Assembly: GCA_051294375.1 (NCBI GenBank)
Contig: CM119267.1
Span: 4,111,260-4,175,259, forward strand
Length of the DNA stretch: 64,000 nucleotides
Source of the DNA: Paraspadella gotoi
Lineage: Eukaryota > Chaetognatha
Reading direction: 5' to 3'
Part shown: piece after piece, positions 31,958 to 43,400 of the stretch
How positions within the stretch are numbered: the stretch's first letter is position 1
Layout of the letters: each line of letters opens with the position of its first letter
Translations under genes and position numbers: made by a program
Notes under the pieces: model-generated
Database searches by the model: none
Told to the model about the DNA's origin: nothing
The model's input: the letters and a program-made list of their open reading frames with translations, nothing else

Positions 31958-34112
31958 ATGAAAAATTATGTTTCAAAAACGTTTTTCTCGCGGCGCGTCT
32001 GGTGGATCGCGCGACGCTTCGCCTCGAACTCAACTGGTTTTGACATGCACCCGGTGACGCGTCGCGCTCTGCCGGGGCCCGTCCAGCAGCGCAGCATTGA
32101 CGAGCAGTCTCTCCGACAATTCATTTCTCCCGAGTTGCGACTGCTCGCAGGGGCTTTCGCCCTAAGGGGCTTGGAACTGCGAATCGTGGGTGGGTGTGTG
32201 ATTTAATGAAAAGAATGAGAGAGAGAGAGAAAAAGAAAGAGACTGACATGAAAACAATAAGCCGACGAACGTTAGTAAAACGCTTAATGCCGGTTAAGGT
32301 GGAGGCGTCCGCGATTTTGTTCTTGGCCGGGAACCCCTGGATTTAGATTTGGCAACAAATGCTTCTCCTAGTGAAATAAGAAACATCGTCCGATCAAACG
32401 ACCGCATGGTTTTTGGGAAAAGTCCCGGCGGCCGTCTCGGTAGTTTCAAGGTCAATATGGTCTTTAACTATATTTTCAAATTTATATTTTGTCAATTCCA
32501 TTACTTGTTGCTCAGGTTCTTGTGGACTCGGCCAAAGAATTCGACGTCACGTCGTTGCGAATGGACGTAAAGACCAACGGACGAAGCGCCGAGGTGGAGT
32601 TTGTTCGCGATTGGTCAATCGATGCTGCTAGGAGGTTAGCGTCTACCAATCAACGTTTGCTATTGGTTAAACTGCGCAAGTAATAGAGCGTTGAACTCAA
32701 GCCGTGAATGGGCGGACGAGTAGAAGAGAAGTAAAATATTCGATTAGCCAATGAGAATGCTACTAGAATCGTCGCAAAGTCTTGTAAATTTTAATTTAGG
32801 ATGAATGACGAGAAAAAGAGAACATGAGAAAGAATTTAAGAGAGGTTTGAGATATCGTCTTGGACGTATAGTTCTTGATAGCGTTGACAAAAATAAACGG
32901 AAATTCACACGTTTTCTTCTTTGTTCGTCTTAACCAAAGGCGCTATCTACTTTCCAGAGACTTCACCTGCAACGCGCTGTACCTCTCGCTAGAGGGAACT
33001 CTCACAGACTTTTTCAACGGCGAATCGGATCTTCTTCGCGGCGAGGTGGTTTTCATCGGCGAACCCGAAGTCAGGATTCGTGAAGATTTTCTCAGGATTC
33101 TCCGCTATTTCCGTTTTCGCGCTATCGTTGCCGGTGAGGAGGAAGTAAAAGGAGCCATGAATTGAAATAGACGCAGATTTAAAAACTAGCCACCTGAACG
33201 GAACGTGCTCCTTTGTAATTATACAAAACAATGTCCTCAATATCGAACTGAAATGACGAACAAAGGGGCATATTATGTTATACTTTTCGCAATATACGTA
33301 TATGGTATATACTTTGTCCGTCTCTCTTGATGATGATTAGTCATTTTTTTCCCTCTTTACTTATCCCCATAGGCGACAACGAAGTCCATCACCCCTCCGT
33401 ACTCGACGCCATTTCCGCCAACGCTTTCGGTCTTTCACTCTTGCCTCCTCAAAGACTCTGGACGGAGATGAAGCGCCTCTTGACCACCTCTCCCTCCTGT
33501 GCCGTCTTCGCTCAGATGATTCCGTTGGGCGTCCTTCCCCATCTCTCTCTTCCGGACAGCGAGGCGGACTTGGCTCGCATGAGCGCCGCCGCCGCTCGGG
33601 CCCGCTCTTTCTCTCCGGATCCCGTGACGAACCTGGCTTCGCTTTTCCCCGACTTGTCCCGCGCCAAGCGCTTCGTCGCCGCCATGGGGTTGAAGAGATC
33701 CGAAGAGGAGCTCTTGATCTTTCTGGTTCGGAATCGAAAATTGATCGAAGAGGAGGCCGACCTGGCGGAGACCAAGCGGATTCTATTTCGGAGCATTTCG
33801 GCTCAACCCGACCAGGACGTCAAGGGCTGGGCCACCGAGTTGGCCAAACTCTCCGGCAACGAGGATTTTGTGAGGAACTTGGAAGAGTTCTACCTCGAAG
33901 CGTTTCCGCTGAGCATGTCGGACCTGAGGAAACTCGACGTGGATCAGCCGGTGAAAAAAAGACTGCTCAGAGAGTTGTCAACTATGTGGGTCAAAAGTGG
34001 AAGGAGGATTTCGAAGGAGGACCTCTGGAAAATGGGGATTAGTAAGACGAAAAGGGAGAGATTAAAAAAATATGCAAAAGGCAGATCGGACGGCGGACGG
34101 GGCGATTTTTAA
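31958..34112 (+). CDS. TRNT1: tRNA nucleotidyltransferase (CCA-adding enzyme)
   Basis: Five exons: 31958-32189, 32299-32450, 32516-32634, 32958-33133, 33373-34112; in phase, 472 residues (human 434). It adds CCA to tRNA 3' ends in nucleus/cytosol and mitochondria. The first 28 residues are basic and aromatic without acidic residues (mitochondrial leader); Met at 32044 could start a cytosolic form. Class II signatures: LRIVGGGVRDFVLGREPLDLDLATNA with the metal-binding DxD, a flexible region ending in LRMDVKTNGRSAEVEF, RDFTCNALYLSLEG, and the FNGESDLLRGEVVFIGEPEVRIREDFLRILRYFRF block. The C-terminal helical body extends to a basic tail. GTF2H1 ends only 86 bp upstream. Confidence 0.93.
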
Positions 34113-34415
34113 TTGCGATAGTTTTTATCTCTCCAGACGGGCTAAAGCCCGATTTGGGCGAGATGTTGGATCGCTTCTGCTTCTTTGTGACCGTTGTCGT
34201 CTATTACGTCAATTAATTACTATTACATCAATAATTCGACGAGGCCAGAAAAAAATTAATTGCACTCAATGATAACAAGAGACAACGTGATCTCTGCTTT
34301 TGCTGCTGTACAATCTCATGTTTTTTTTGTTTCAATTCTTTAGCATGACGTGATGAGATAAATTGGTCGACTAATAGATTGATTGATTGATTGATTTCTG
34401 GGAATCGGTTTTTAA
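34113..34415. other. intergenic, TRNT1 to PGAP2
   Basis: About 300 bp, AT-rich with a short GATT tandem run (about 34377-34396). No feature beyond presumed 3' UTR and promoter. Confidence 0.4.
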
Positions 34416-35464
34416 ATGCTTCGTCTTTTGGAAAGCGAATTGGGAGTTAGCGCCGCGGAATTATTTACCAGTTCCATTCCTCTTTCGGCGACGGACGCGA
34501 TGGGAGACTCCAAGTTCGCCGCCGTGCGGTCGACACGGTCCTTGACGTCGACGGCCCACCTCGTAGTTGATCAATCCAGTTCGCAAGCCGTTCTCTCCGT
34601 CTCGATGGACACGGTCATCCGCGTCCTCTTCTTCCTAACATTGGTGTCTTTCACGTCTTGCGTTGTTTTCTCTATGCTGTTCAATTGGGACCAGTCCACA
34701 GGTCTATATTTCTTTTGGCTTGTTAAAAAAAAATGTGGAAAGGTTCGAATTCAATTCCCCCCCTCCCAAACCAGATACTCATTGTCACGTTCCCAACTAT
34801 CTGCCGTCCATCAGCGCCGCGATCGGCAACTACGACCCGCAAAAGTACATCTGGCGAATCGGCATTTGCTTTCAAATCTCTCCTCGATATCTCGCCGCCG
34901 CCGTTTATCTTCATCACAATCTGCAGCAGGAGTTCGCCTATCTCGATCACGTCCTATATCCCCTACTCTGCAAAGTCCTGTTCGCCGGCGTGCTCGTCGA
35001 AATCAGTTGCCTCGCCCTCCTCACCTACGTCGCCAGCGTGGAATGGTACTTTTTGCACAAGTTGGGTTTCATGGGTTTTCTCTTCTTCTCCGTCTTCAAT
35101 CAGGTGAGAACATTTTTTTACTAATTGTTGATGCTTGTCTCATGATGTTGCGCCGTTGCAGTTTTTGCACCTGTTGATCAACCGATGTTCCGTTCGGAAA
35201 ATGGAGGATCCCTTCGAGCGAAGTCTTTTTCGTCGCAAAATTTTAATCTCCGCCACCCACGTGTCCTCACTGGCGGCGGCGCTCTACTTTTTTTGGCGTC
35301 ACAACGCCTACTGCGAAACCGGCATGTACACTTTTTTCGCTTTTTTCGAATACCTCGTCGTCCTCACGAACATCGCCTTTCATTACGTCTTCGTCTGGGA
35401 CTTTGAAAGCTCCTGCCTCAAAGTGGTTCACAGAGCCGACCTTCTTAAGTATAGTCAGGCTTGA
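34416..35464 (+). CDS. PGAP2: PGAP2-like GPI-anchor remodelling protein, copy 1
   Basis: Three exons: 34416-34701, 34775-35103, 35162-35464; 305 residues. PGAP2 is a Golgi/ER multipass protein needed for lipid remodelling of GPI anchors. Matches to human: DTHCHVPNYLPSISAAIG (human ATHCGVPNYLPSVSSAIG), PQKYIWRIGI, ALLTYVAS, RHNAYCETGMYTFFAFFEYLVVLTNIAFH (human [29 protein letters not shown]). Hydrophobic segments near residues 65-90, 120-140, 155-180, 195-220, 240-260 and 265-285. The first 60 residues, before the first membrane segment, are longer than in human PGAP2 (254 residues); Met at 34500 or 34596 are alternative starts. Confidence 0.87.
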
Positions 35465-35738
35465 AATGGGACTGTTAGAAAACTACTATGTTTAGCCCCT
35501 TTCTAACTTCAATCTGTGTTTAAAATTTACGTGTATTTCTTAATTAGTTTTCCGGAAGAGATCTGTATTCGATTGATTTCATTCGAGCCATTATATATTC
35601 CTTACATATTACTAGATTACCTGTTGGTATATAGACGTCTATACTGTGAACAAAATCGCTTATGATTATTTATTGTTGTTGTATTTTTACAGGCACAATA
35701 TTTGAAACCACAGTAGTCAGGATTTATCGAGAAAAAAA

Positions 35739-36638
35739 ATGTCGTCTGGAAATTTTGTTGCATCTTTCGCATTCGATGTTGCTCGGCTAATGAGGATCCT
35801 GGTCATATCCACTTTAATAGCCTTCACTTGTTGTATCTTTCTTACCGTCTACTTTAATGGGAAACAGTCGACAAGTAGCTAATGCATAGATTATATGTAA
35901 TAAAATTATCTTATGATTTGATTCGAACGCAATTTTTCCATCAGAGACGCATTGCAAAGTTAAGAACTACCTTCCCTCCATCAGCACAGCTTTCGGTGTT
36001 TACGCTCCACAAAAGTACATTTGGCGAATTGTTATATCACTGCAGATCTCGCCTCGGTTTTTGTACGCCGGAATATTCTTTCACAACAGTTTAAAGCACA
36101 AGTCGCGGTACAGATTATATCCGCATTTCTGTAAAATGCTGTATTTATTGCTAATCGTCGAAAGTTGCGGCCTCGCAATGCTAACCTATGTATCCAGTAG
36201 AGACTGGTACCTTTTCCACAAGTTTGGCTTTATGACTTTTCTATTGAGTTCAGTTAGCGGTCAGGTATGGCAATTAAATTTAACTAGCCTAATCAAGATG
36301 TTGGAAGCTTATTGGTTCAAAACATTCGACAGGCTCTCTATCTCCTCATAAATACTTGCTTCAGACGAGAGAGGGACAATAGTTACCCTCGAAAGTTTTT
36401 CCGTCGTAAAGTTCTCATCACGTTCACTCATATTTTCTCGTTGCTGGCTGCTCTCTACTTTTTCTGGCGCCACAACGCTTATTGCGAAACGGGAGTATTT
36501 TCGCTCTTCGCTTTCTTCGAGTACGTGTTCGTTGTTACCAACATGGCCTTTCATTACGTCTTCGTTTGGGATTTCAAAGAGTCTGTGCTCGGCTTGGTCC
36601 AAGGGCAAGGAGATTCGATTAAGTACAGCATCGCTTGA
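35739..36638 (+). CDS. PGAP2-like GPI-anchor remodelling protein, copy 2
   Basis: Three exons: 35739-35874, 35945-36264, 36333-36638; 253 residues, the human PGAP2 length. Intron positions and phases match copy 1 (breaks before THC and before the third-exon LLIN), so the two genes arose by tandem duplication; 274 bp separate them. Shared blocks: KNYLPSISTAFG, APQKYIWRIVI, SPRFLYAG, LTYVSSRDWYLFHKFGFM, RRKVLITFTHIFSLLAALYFFWRHNAYCETGVFSLFAFFEY, FHYVFVWDF. Copy 2 lacks the long N-terminal extension of copy 1 and is noticeably less GC-rich at silent positions. Confidence 0.87.
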
Positions 36639-36786
36639 GCGGACTCATTTATTGAGGGTCTTTTGCAGACTATAAACGGAGGAAGATACTTGGAGTCGAT
36701 ATTTTTTTTACGTGATTCTTTGATAATATTATTTTTATAATTTTTTATTTCAACGTGATTGAAAAAGATACGATTTCGTCCCTCAG

Positions 36787-38373
36787 ATGCGCGTCTCCAG
36801 CCCCTCTTTCGCCCGGTCGACTTTTCGTCTTCCCCCTCTTCCCAGTTTGAGTGAAATCCTGAGAATTTATCAGGTCAAGGCTTCGAAAAGACTTTCCCAA
36901 AACTTTCTTCTTGACCAAAATCTCACCAAAAAGTTGGTTCGCGAGTCGGGAAAACTGCGAAATGCCTATGTTGTTGAAGTCGGGCCCGGAACTGGCTCTA
37001 TTACACGACAGATTCTCGCTCAGGGACCGCGGAAGTTGCTACTCGTGGAAAAGGATCGAAGGTGAGACGGAGAGTGTTTTCCTTTTTAATCGCGTAGAAA
37101 TGCGAATTTAGAAATACCAGACGTTTTTCTCTCAAGATCAGAAGAGAAGGGAAAAGATAATTTGCTTACCAAAGAAAGAAAGAGAACCACCACGAGCGAC
37201 TCGTATTTACGCGAGATCCAGCGTACTTGTTATATTTGGTATAAGGAGTTCACTTAATAAAAATCAATCGGGTATTATCTGGAGTTTTGCAAGATTAAAA
37301 TATCTAGGTCTTTATGAAATAGACAGCGAAGTGAAAACCGGAGAGTTGCTCAGTGCCGTTGTTGTTTCTAGTTTGTTTCTGAACTTGGTTGTTCTCTTTC
37401 CATCGGTAGATTCGTTCCCATCTTGACGGAATTGAAGCACGCGGCCGCGTCCTCGGACCAACAACGCTCGGGATTCGGCGATCGCGTGGAGATCGTTCGC
37501 GGAGACATCCTCAACACGCGCCTCGATGACGTCTTTCCCCCCGAGGCGGCCGCGCCTTGGGATGGCCCTTCTCCTTCAGTGCACGTCATAGGAAACTTAC
37601 CATTCGCCATTTCCACGCCGCTGCTCATCAAGTGGTTGGAAGACATGTCGAACAAGAGAGGAATCTTCCGTTACGGTCGGGTCCCATTCACCCTCACTTT
37701 TCAAAAGGAGGTGGCCCAAAGAATGGTCGCGTCCATCGCGCAGTTTCAGGTTTCTAAAATGTTGGCTTTGTCTGTAAATTTCAGTATTTACGCATTTGTA
37801 TTTTCAGCGATGCCGCCTCTCGGTCATTTGCCAATGCTACGCCGACGTCAGCTTGCGATTCGTTATTCCCGGTCGAGCCTTTATTCCGCCGCCGGAAGTA
37901 GACGTCGGCGTCGTCACCGTGGTCCCGAAAATTGAAAATAACGTGCCGGAAGTAGACTTTAGGACTGTGGAAAAAGTGGTCAGAAATCTCTTTCAGTTTC
38001 GACAAAAGCACGTGAAAAATTGCATCGAACGCTTGTTCCCACCGCGTCTAACTGAGGTAATAAGGCCTAATGCCGTAATGCGGGTGGGGTTTTTTTTCCT
38101 GTTCCCTTAATTCTTAATGACTTTTCCCACTTTTAGGAAATGACTTACCGCATCCTTCAACAAACTGGCATTGAATTTGACTCTCGTCCCTTTTACGTCA
38201 GTAACGAAGAGATCAGGAAACTCTGCTTAGCTTATCAAGAACTTTGCTTGGAAGCCCCCTCACTCAGAGACTACAGTCACGTAGCGCCGGCTCACGAGAG
38301 AGTTCCGTTGGAAGCCGTGATTGAAGATCAATATCACGGGAGGAAAGATAAGAGTGGACGAACGGTCCAATAG
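36787..38373 (+). CDS. TFB1M: mitochondrial 12S rRNA dimethyladenosine transferase
   Basis: Four exons: 36787-37061, 37410-37749, 37808-38056, 38137-38373; in phase, 366 residues (human 346). It dimethylates two adjacent adenines in the small mitochondrial rRNA, using SAM (KsgA/Dim1 family). Basic N-terminal leader, then [30 protein letters not shown] (human [30 protein letters not shown]). SAM motif I is VEVGPGTGSIT; catalytic motif IV is HVIGNLPFAIS; then FTLTFQKEVAQRMVA, GRAFIPPPEVDVGVV and VEKVVRNLFQFRQKH. Next door to SUGCT, with no overlap. Confidence 0.94.
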
Positions 38374-38565
38374 TTTTCTTGTTAAGTTTGTTGTTTTGCG
38401 CTTTTACAATGTATTGTTTTAAATAATTGCCAAAGAAACGTGACGCCCGCATTTTCGCTTCATGGACACATGCTTTCGGCTTGAGTCTCCTTGGTTTTGA
38501 AAGGTAAAGGAAATGCACCTCATCGAAAAAATAAGGGAAAAAAAGAACTTTCATGAATTTCTAAA

Positions 38566-39973
38566 ATGTCGCTGCGTGGCGTCCGCGTTCTTGACATGAG
38601 CAGAGCGTTAGCCGGTCCCTACTGTTCCATGATTCTTGGCGATCTGGGGGCGGAGGTGATAAAAGTGGAGCGACCCGTGACCGGTGATGACGCGAGATCC
38701 TGGGGACCTCCGTTCATCGGCGACGAAAGCGTCTACTTCCTCTCGGTCAACAGAAACAAAAAAAGCATCTGCATCGACTTGAAGCGTGAAGGCGGGCGTC
38801 GGCTCGTCGAGCGTCTCGCCCTCATCAGCGACGTTCTCATCGAAAACTTTCTCCCGGGTAAGATGGACGCCATGGGTCTCGGTTTCGAGGCTCTGAGTCG
38901 AATCGCCCCGCGACTCATTTACGCCTCCATCACGGGTTTCGGGTCATCCGGTCCTTATTCGCAAAGAGGAGGTTACGACTTTGTAGGTTCGGCCATGGGC
39001 GGACTCACGAACATCACGGGCCCGAGCGAAGGTGAGGGTTTGATTACGTTCCGCGTATTTGTCTTTTCTATCGTTTCATGTTTGACGTTTAGGCGATCCT
39101 TGTCGCGTTGGTATCGCAATGACTGATATCACCACTGGTCTCTATTGTCACGGTGCCATCTTGGCCGCTCTTTTCCAACGCGAGAGGCAAGGTCCACAAG
39201 GTCCGTTTTATTCTCATTGTCCACTAAAAAAAATTCGGCGTTCAGTTGTTAAATCAACTTTTCTTCTCAAGGAAAAGGTGTCAAGATTGACACAAATTTA
39301 CTGTCGAGCCAAGTTGCTTGCTTGTCGCACGTGGGCGCCTGTTGGCTAAATTCCGGCATTGAAGGCAGACGTTATGGCACAGGTGGCGTTTTATTTTAAA
39401 CTTAAATCATAAAAACAACCAATAGTTAATTCCATATCTCGTGTTCTAGCCCACGGTACGATAGTTCCGTATCAAGCGTTTAAAACGGGCGACGGCCGAC
39501 TTTTGGTCATTGCCACCGGGAACAACTCCCACTTTCTCGATCTTTGCCGCCGCCTCGATCTCGAAGATTTGACGAGCGATGAACGGTTCGTCACCAACAG
39601 TTTGAGAGTTAAAAATCGCCATCAACTCGTTCCGATTCTGGAGAAAAGATTTTCCGAGAAATGCATGGACGAATGGTTGGAGAAACTAGACGGTTCTGGG
39701 GTCCCGTACGGACCGATCAACTCGTTGCAAGAAACCTTCGCGGATCCGCAAGTTATTCAAAATGACATGATATGCTCTTTCGATCATCCGACTGCTGGCC
39801 CGATTCGAGTGCCCGGAGATCCGGTCCAATACGCGACCATTGAGGGGGTAAAGGAAAAGAAGGTCAGCCCGCCTCCGTTGCTGGGGGAGCACACCGATTT
39901 CGTTTTGGAATCGTTGTTGAATATATCCAAAAGTGAGATTGAGCAACTCCGTGGTGAAAATGTTGTTTTTTAA
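38566..39973 (+). CDS. SUGCT: succinyl-CoA:glutarate CoA-transferase
   Basis: Four exons: 38566-39031, 39093-39200, 39272-39382, 39450-39973; in phase, 402 residues. A class III (CaiB/BaiF) CoA-transferase that activates glutarate to glutaryl-CoA in mitochondria. Family blocks: [80 protein letters not shown], and [19 protein letters not shown], whose Asp is the expected CoA-thioester nucleophile. A mitochondrial leader is not evident: the protein starts directly at the domain, so either an upstream exon is missing from my model or import differs. No sequence feature separates it from peroxisomal relatives with certainty. Confidence 0.85.
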
Positions 39974-40415
39974 ATATTTAAATTGAATCGTTGTTTGAAA
40001 ATTATTTGTATGTGAATTATTGAATCGTATCATGTCCCAGGGATATTGTCCCTGATACGGGTGATTTTCATTTGGTTATGGTTGAATAAATAAATCAATA
40101 TATTAAATTATTAACATTTTATAGTGCACATTGTTTACTTATACAATTTTTAAAATTAATTTTTTAAAAAAAATCTTTGTTGATAATTGTTTAATTAATA
40201 ATTGAACATTTTTTTAAAAAAAATGATTTTCTTCCAGTTCTATAGATAAATATGGTTACCCAGAAAAAATTGAAAAGTGCCTTGCCTCTTTGCGAGAGGT
40301 TGTATCAGATAAAGGCCATAAATAGTTGTTAAATCATAGGCAAAGGGAGAACGTCACTACTCGGAAACTAAGCTTTTTAAATATACTCGATATGACAACA
40401 TTAATCGGTTAAACC
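39974..40415. other. intergenic, SUGCT to DGK-theta
   Basis: AT-rich 3' flank of SUGCT, with AATAAA at 40085-40090 as a likely cleavage signal, then the presumed DGK promoter/5' UTR. A short inverted repeat CCCAGGGATATTGTCCCTG lies at about 40035. Confidence 0.45.
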
Positions 40416-43400
40416 ATGAGCGAGTCCGAAGGTTCTCATCCTTCAGAGACCCGTCCTCCTGCCCTGGAAGAGAGAACCGCTCACTCTCGCCACGATGAAC
40501 CTCTTTCGCCTCTCGTCCCTCCCTCCCCTTCTACCCCGGACGGCCGTCTGGAGATGCTCTCCCCATCGACGGCGTCTCGTCTCAGCATCAGCAGCGAAGA
40601 CGACGAGGACGACGAAGACAATAGGTTCACAGGCCACACATTCGTTAAAAAAACATTTCACAAGGTCGTCCACTGCCACCACTGCTCCGAGATGCTGTGG
40701 GGTTTGATTCAGACGGGATTAGTGTGTCAAGTGTGCAATTTTGTCGCGCACGAGAGGTGCGTTAACTCGGTGGTTAGTCTCTGTTCCTCCGTGGCCGTCA
40801 ATAAGATAAAGAATCCCGTTGCTCATTGCTGGACGGAGCCTCAGCAACTCAAGAAGCGTTTCTGCTGTGTGTGTCGGCGTCGATTGGACGACGCCCTCGC
40901 TTCAACCTGCGACATTTGCGACTACGTGGTGCATCTCAGTTGCCAGGAATTCGCCGTCAGCGATTGCAAGGAGTGCGCCACGTTTTCCCCTTACCGCGAT
41001 CTCAGCTCCACAGTCAATTACCACCACTGGCGCGAAGGGAATCTCCCCTCCGGCTCTAAATGCGGTGCGTGCAAGAAGACCTGCTGGTCCGCCGAATGCC
41101 TGACGGGGATGCGATGCGAATGGTGCGGCCTCACCGCCCACGCGTCCTGCTACAAATCGCTGCCATTCGCCTGCGATTTTGGCGAGCTCAAGTCAATCAT
41201 TCTTCCACCCGGCGCGGTGACGGTGCCGAGGACCGAGCTTCCCATGGAGAACATCCTCGGCCTGCAAAAGTCTCGATCTCGTTTCCTCATTCCCCAAGAC
41301 GACAACTCCTCGGCGGATTTTAAGAGCAGCACCGGCTTCGACGAGCCCGGCGGAAGCCCCGTCGCCCGGAGCGACGCCGGCGAAGGCTCCCCGGGCGGAA
41401 AGAGCGGCGGCGCAGGAATTAAGGGCGACAAACGAAGCTCGGGAAAGGACGCGAGTGGGGACGAGGACGGCGGCGTCGAGGAGATCCGCATCAAAGTCTT
41501 CGACGGGAATCGCGCCCTGAGAAAGAGAAGCTTCCGGACCGTGGCCGTCAACAAGAACGGAACCACGGAGGACATAATCACGGCTGGAATGAGATCCTTC
41601 CACATCTTCGACGACGCCAACAACTACTACATCACGGAGGCGCGCAACGCCGCCGCCTCCTCCGGCAAGGCGGGCGAAGACGTCGAATACGATCCGCCCG
41701 ACGACATCGAGAACGAGAGGCTCATCCTTCCCGGCACATGCGTAGAGAGTTTGAAGGAGGGAAAACATCGACCTTCCGTCGTGCTCAGATATCACGACGT
41801 CAACCCTTCGGTCGGAGTCATAAAAATCTATCCCGGAATTATGAGGTGGGCGACTTTAAAGCCCATTATTCTCGTCCCTATAACTTTTAATATCACTATT
41901 ATCTATTCTTGCAGATACAACAGCCGCGTATCGTTCGGCTACAACTACAAGAAGGTGCACATTAAGGCGGACACAACTTCGAGCGAGGTGATTCGAGCGG
42001 CGCTGAATAAGTTCAACATGGAAGCCGCCGTCGAGGCCGACTACGAGATCGTCGAGGTGCTTCTCGATCGCGGCGTGACGGAGCGCAAGCTCGACGCCGA
42101 CGATCTTCCTCTCAGCCTGCTCCAACGGGCTCGTCGGGAATCCATCTCCCTCCACCGGCTCACACGCTACTATCTGCACCAGAAGAAAGATCCGCACGGT
42201 ACGGAATTCTCGCTCTTCGTCAGCAATCTCCCTCCCCGCTACTCGCAGCGGGAGTACGAGGCCATTCTGCTCGGCATCTTGGGAAAGGAGAACAAGTGGC
42301 TCAAGTTCGAGATGATCTATCACGAGTACGGAAGCCTCGTTGTTTCGTACCCGACGGGCGAAAAGGCCGTCAGGGCCATGACCATTCTCGAGGAGGACCG
42401 GGAGAAGAAGATCCTCGTTCTGCTTCTTCCCAACCTTCAGGCCCACATGGTGCCTCTCTCCACTCTCCCGCTCCTCGTCTTTGTCAACGTCAAGAGCGGC
42501 GGGGGTCAGGGTCAAGGCTTAGTCAACACGTTCAGGCAAGCGTTGCGGCGACAAACGATTCCGATTTAAATTCTGTTCTGTCATTTTTGAGCGAGACTTG
42601 AGGGACGAATAGAATTGATCCCTACTTTACGTCACAATAATCAACGTATACGTTTGAGGTTCTGACTGTCGACGTCGTGTTTATTTTTAGAAAACTTCTC
42701 AATCCGCATCAAGTATTCAATCTGGATAACGGCGGCCCGCTGGCGGGCCTCTACGTTTTTCGCAAGATCGCCAAATATAAGATTCTCGTCTGCGGCGGGG
42801 ACGGAACCGTGGGTTGGGTTCTTTCCTGCCTCGACAACGTTGGGCAAGACGCGGAATGCTCCTCGCCTGCCATGGCCATAATCCCGCTCGGAACCGGCAA
42901 CGATTTGGCCAGGGTCCTCCGATGGGGATCCGGCTATGCCGGCGACGAAGATCCCCTCGATCTCTTAAGGTTATACATTATTTGATTTTCATGTCTCCTC
43001 GATCGTCAATTACACTCATATGCAAAAAAAAAAAAACGCTCTATTTTATAACTTTAAATTCCAGATACTCCATAAAAATTTTTTTTTAAAAATTATATAA
43101 GAAAATTAATTAATATATATGTTTATTAAAATCGGTCAAGCGATTTTAAAGATATGATTTTTTAAACTTGAGTGTTTTAAATCAACAAAGGAAAATCGAA
43201 TATTATTCATCTTATTTTTTAATAATTTTGAAATTAATATGTAAGGATTTGGGTCAATCCAATTATCCAGTTATCCCTTCGGAAATCTTTTATTATTTTT
43301 ATCTATTTTTATTATATTATAAAAATATAAAATATTATAAAAAATATTAATTTTAAATAAATTAAATATTTTAATATTTAATTTTGTTGTAAAGTATTTT

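Noticed and set aside
42536-42569. DGKQ ORF continuing to a stop at 42569
   Set aside because: The extension [10 protein letters not shown] is intron sequence; homology continues at 42691 ([16 protein letters not shown]) with a GC donor.
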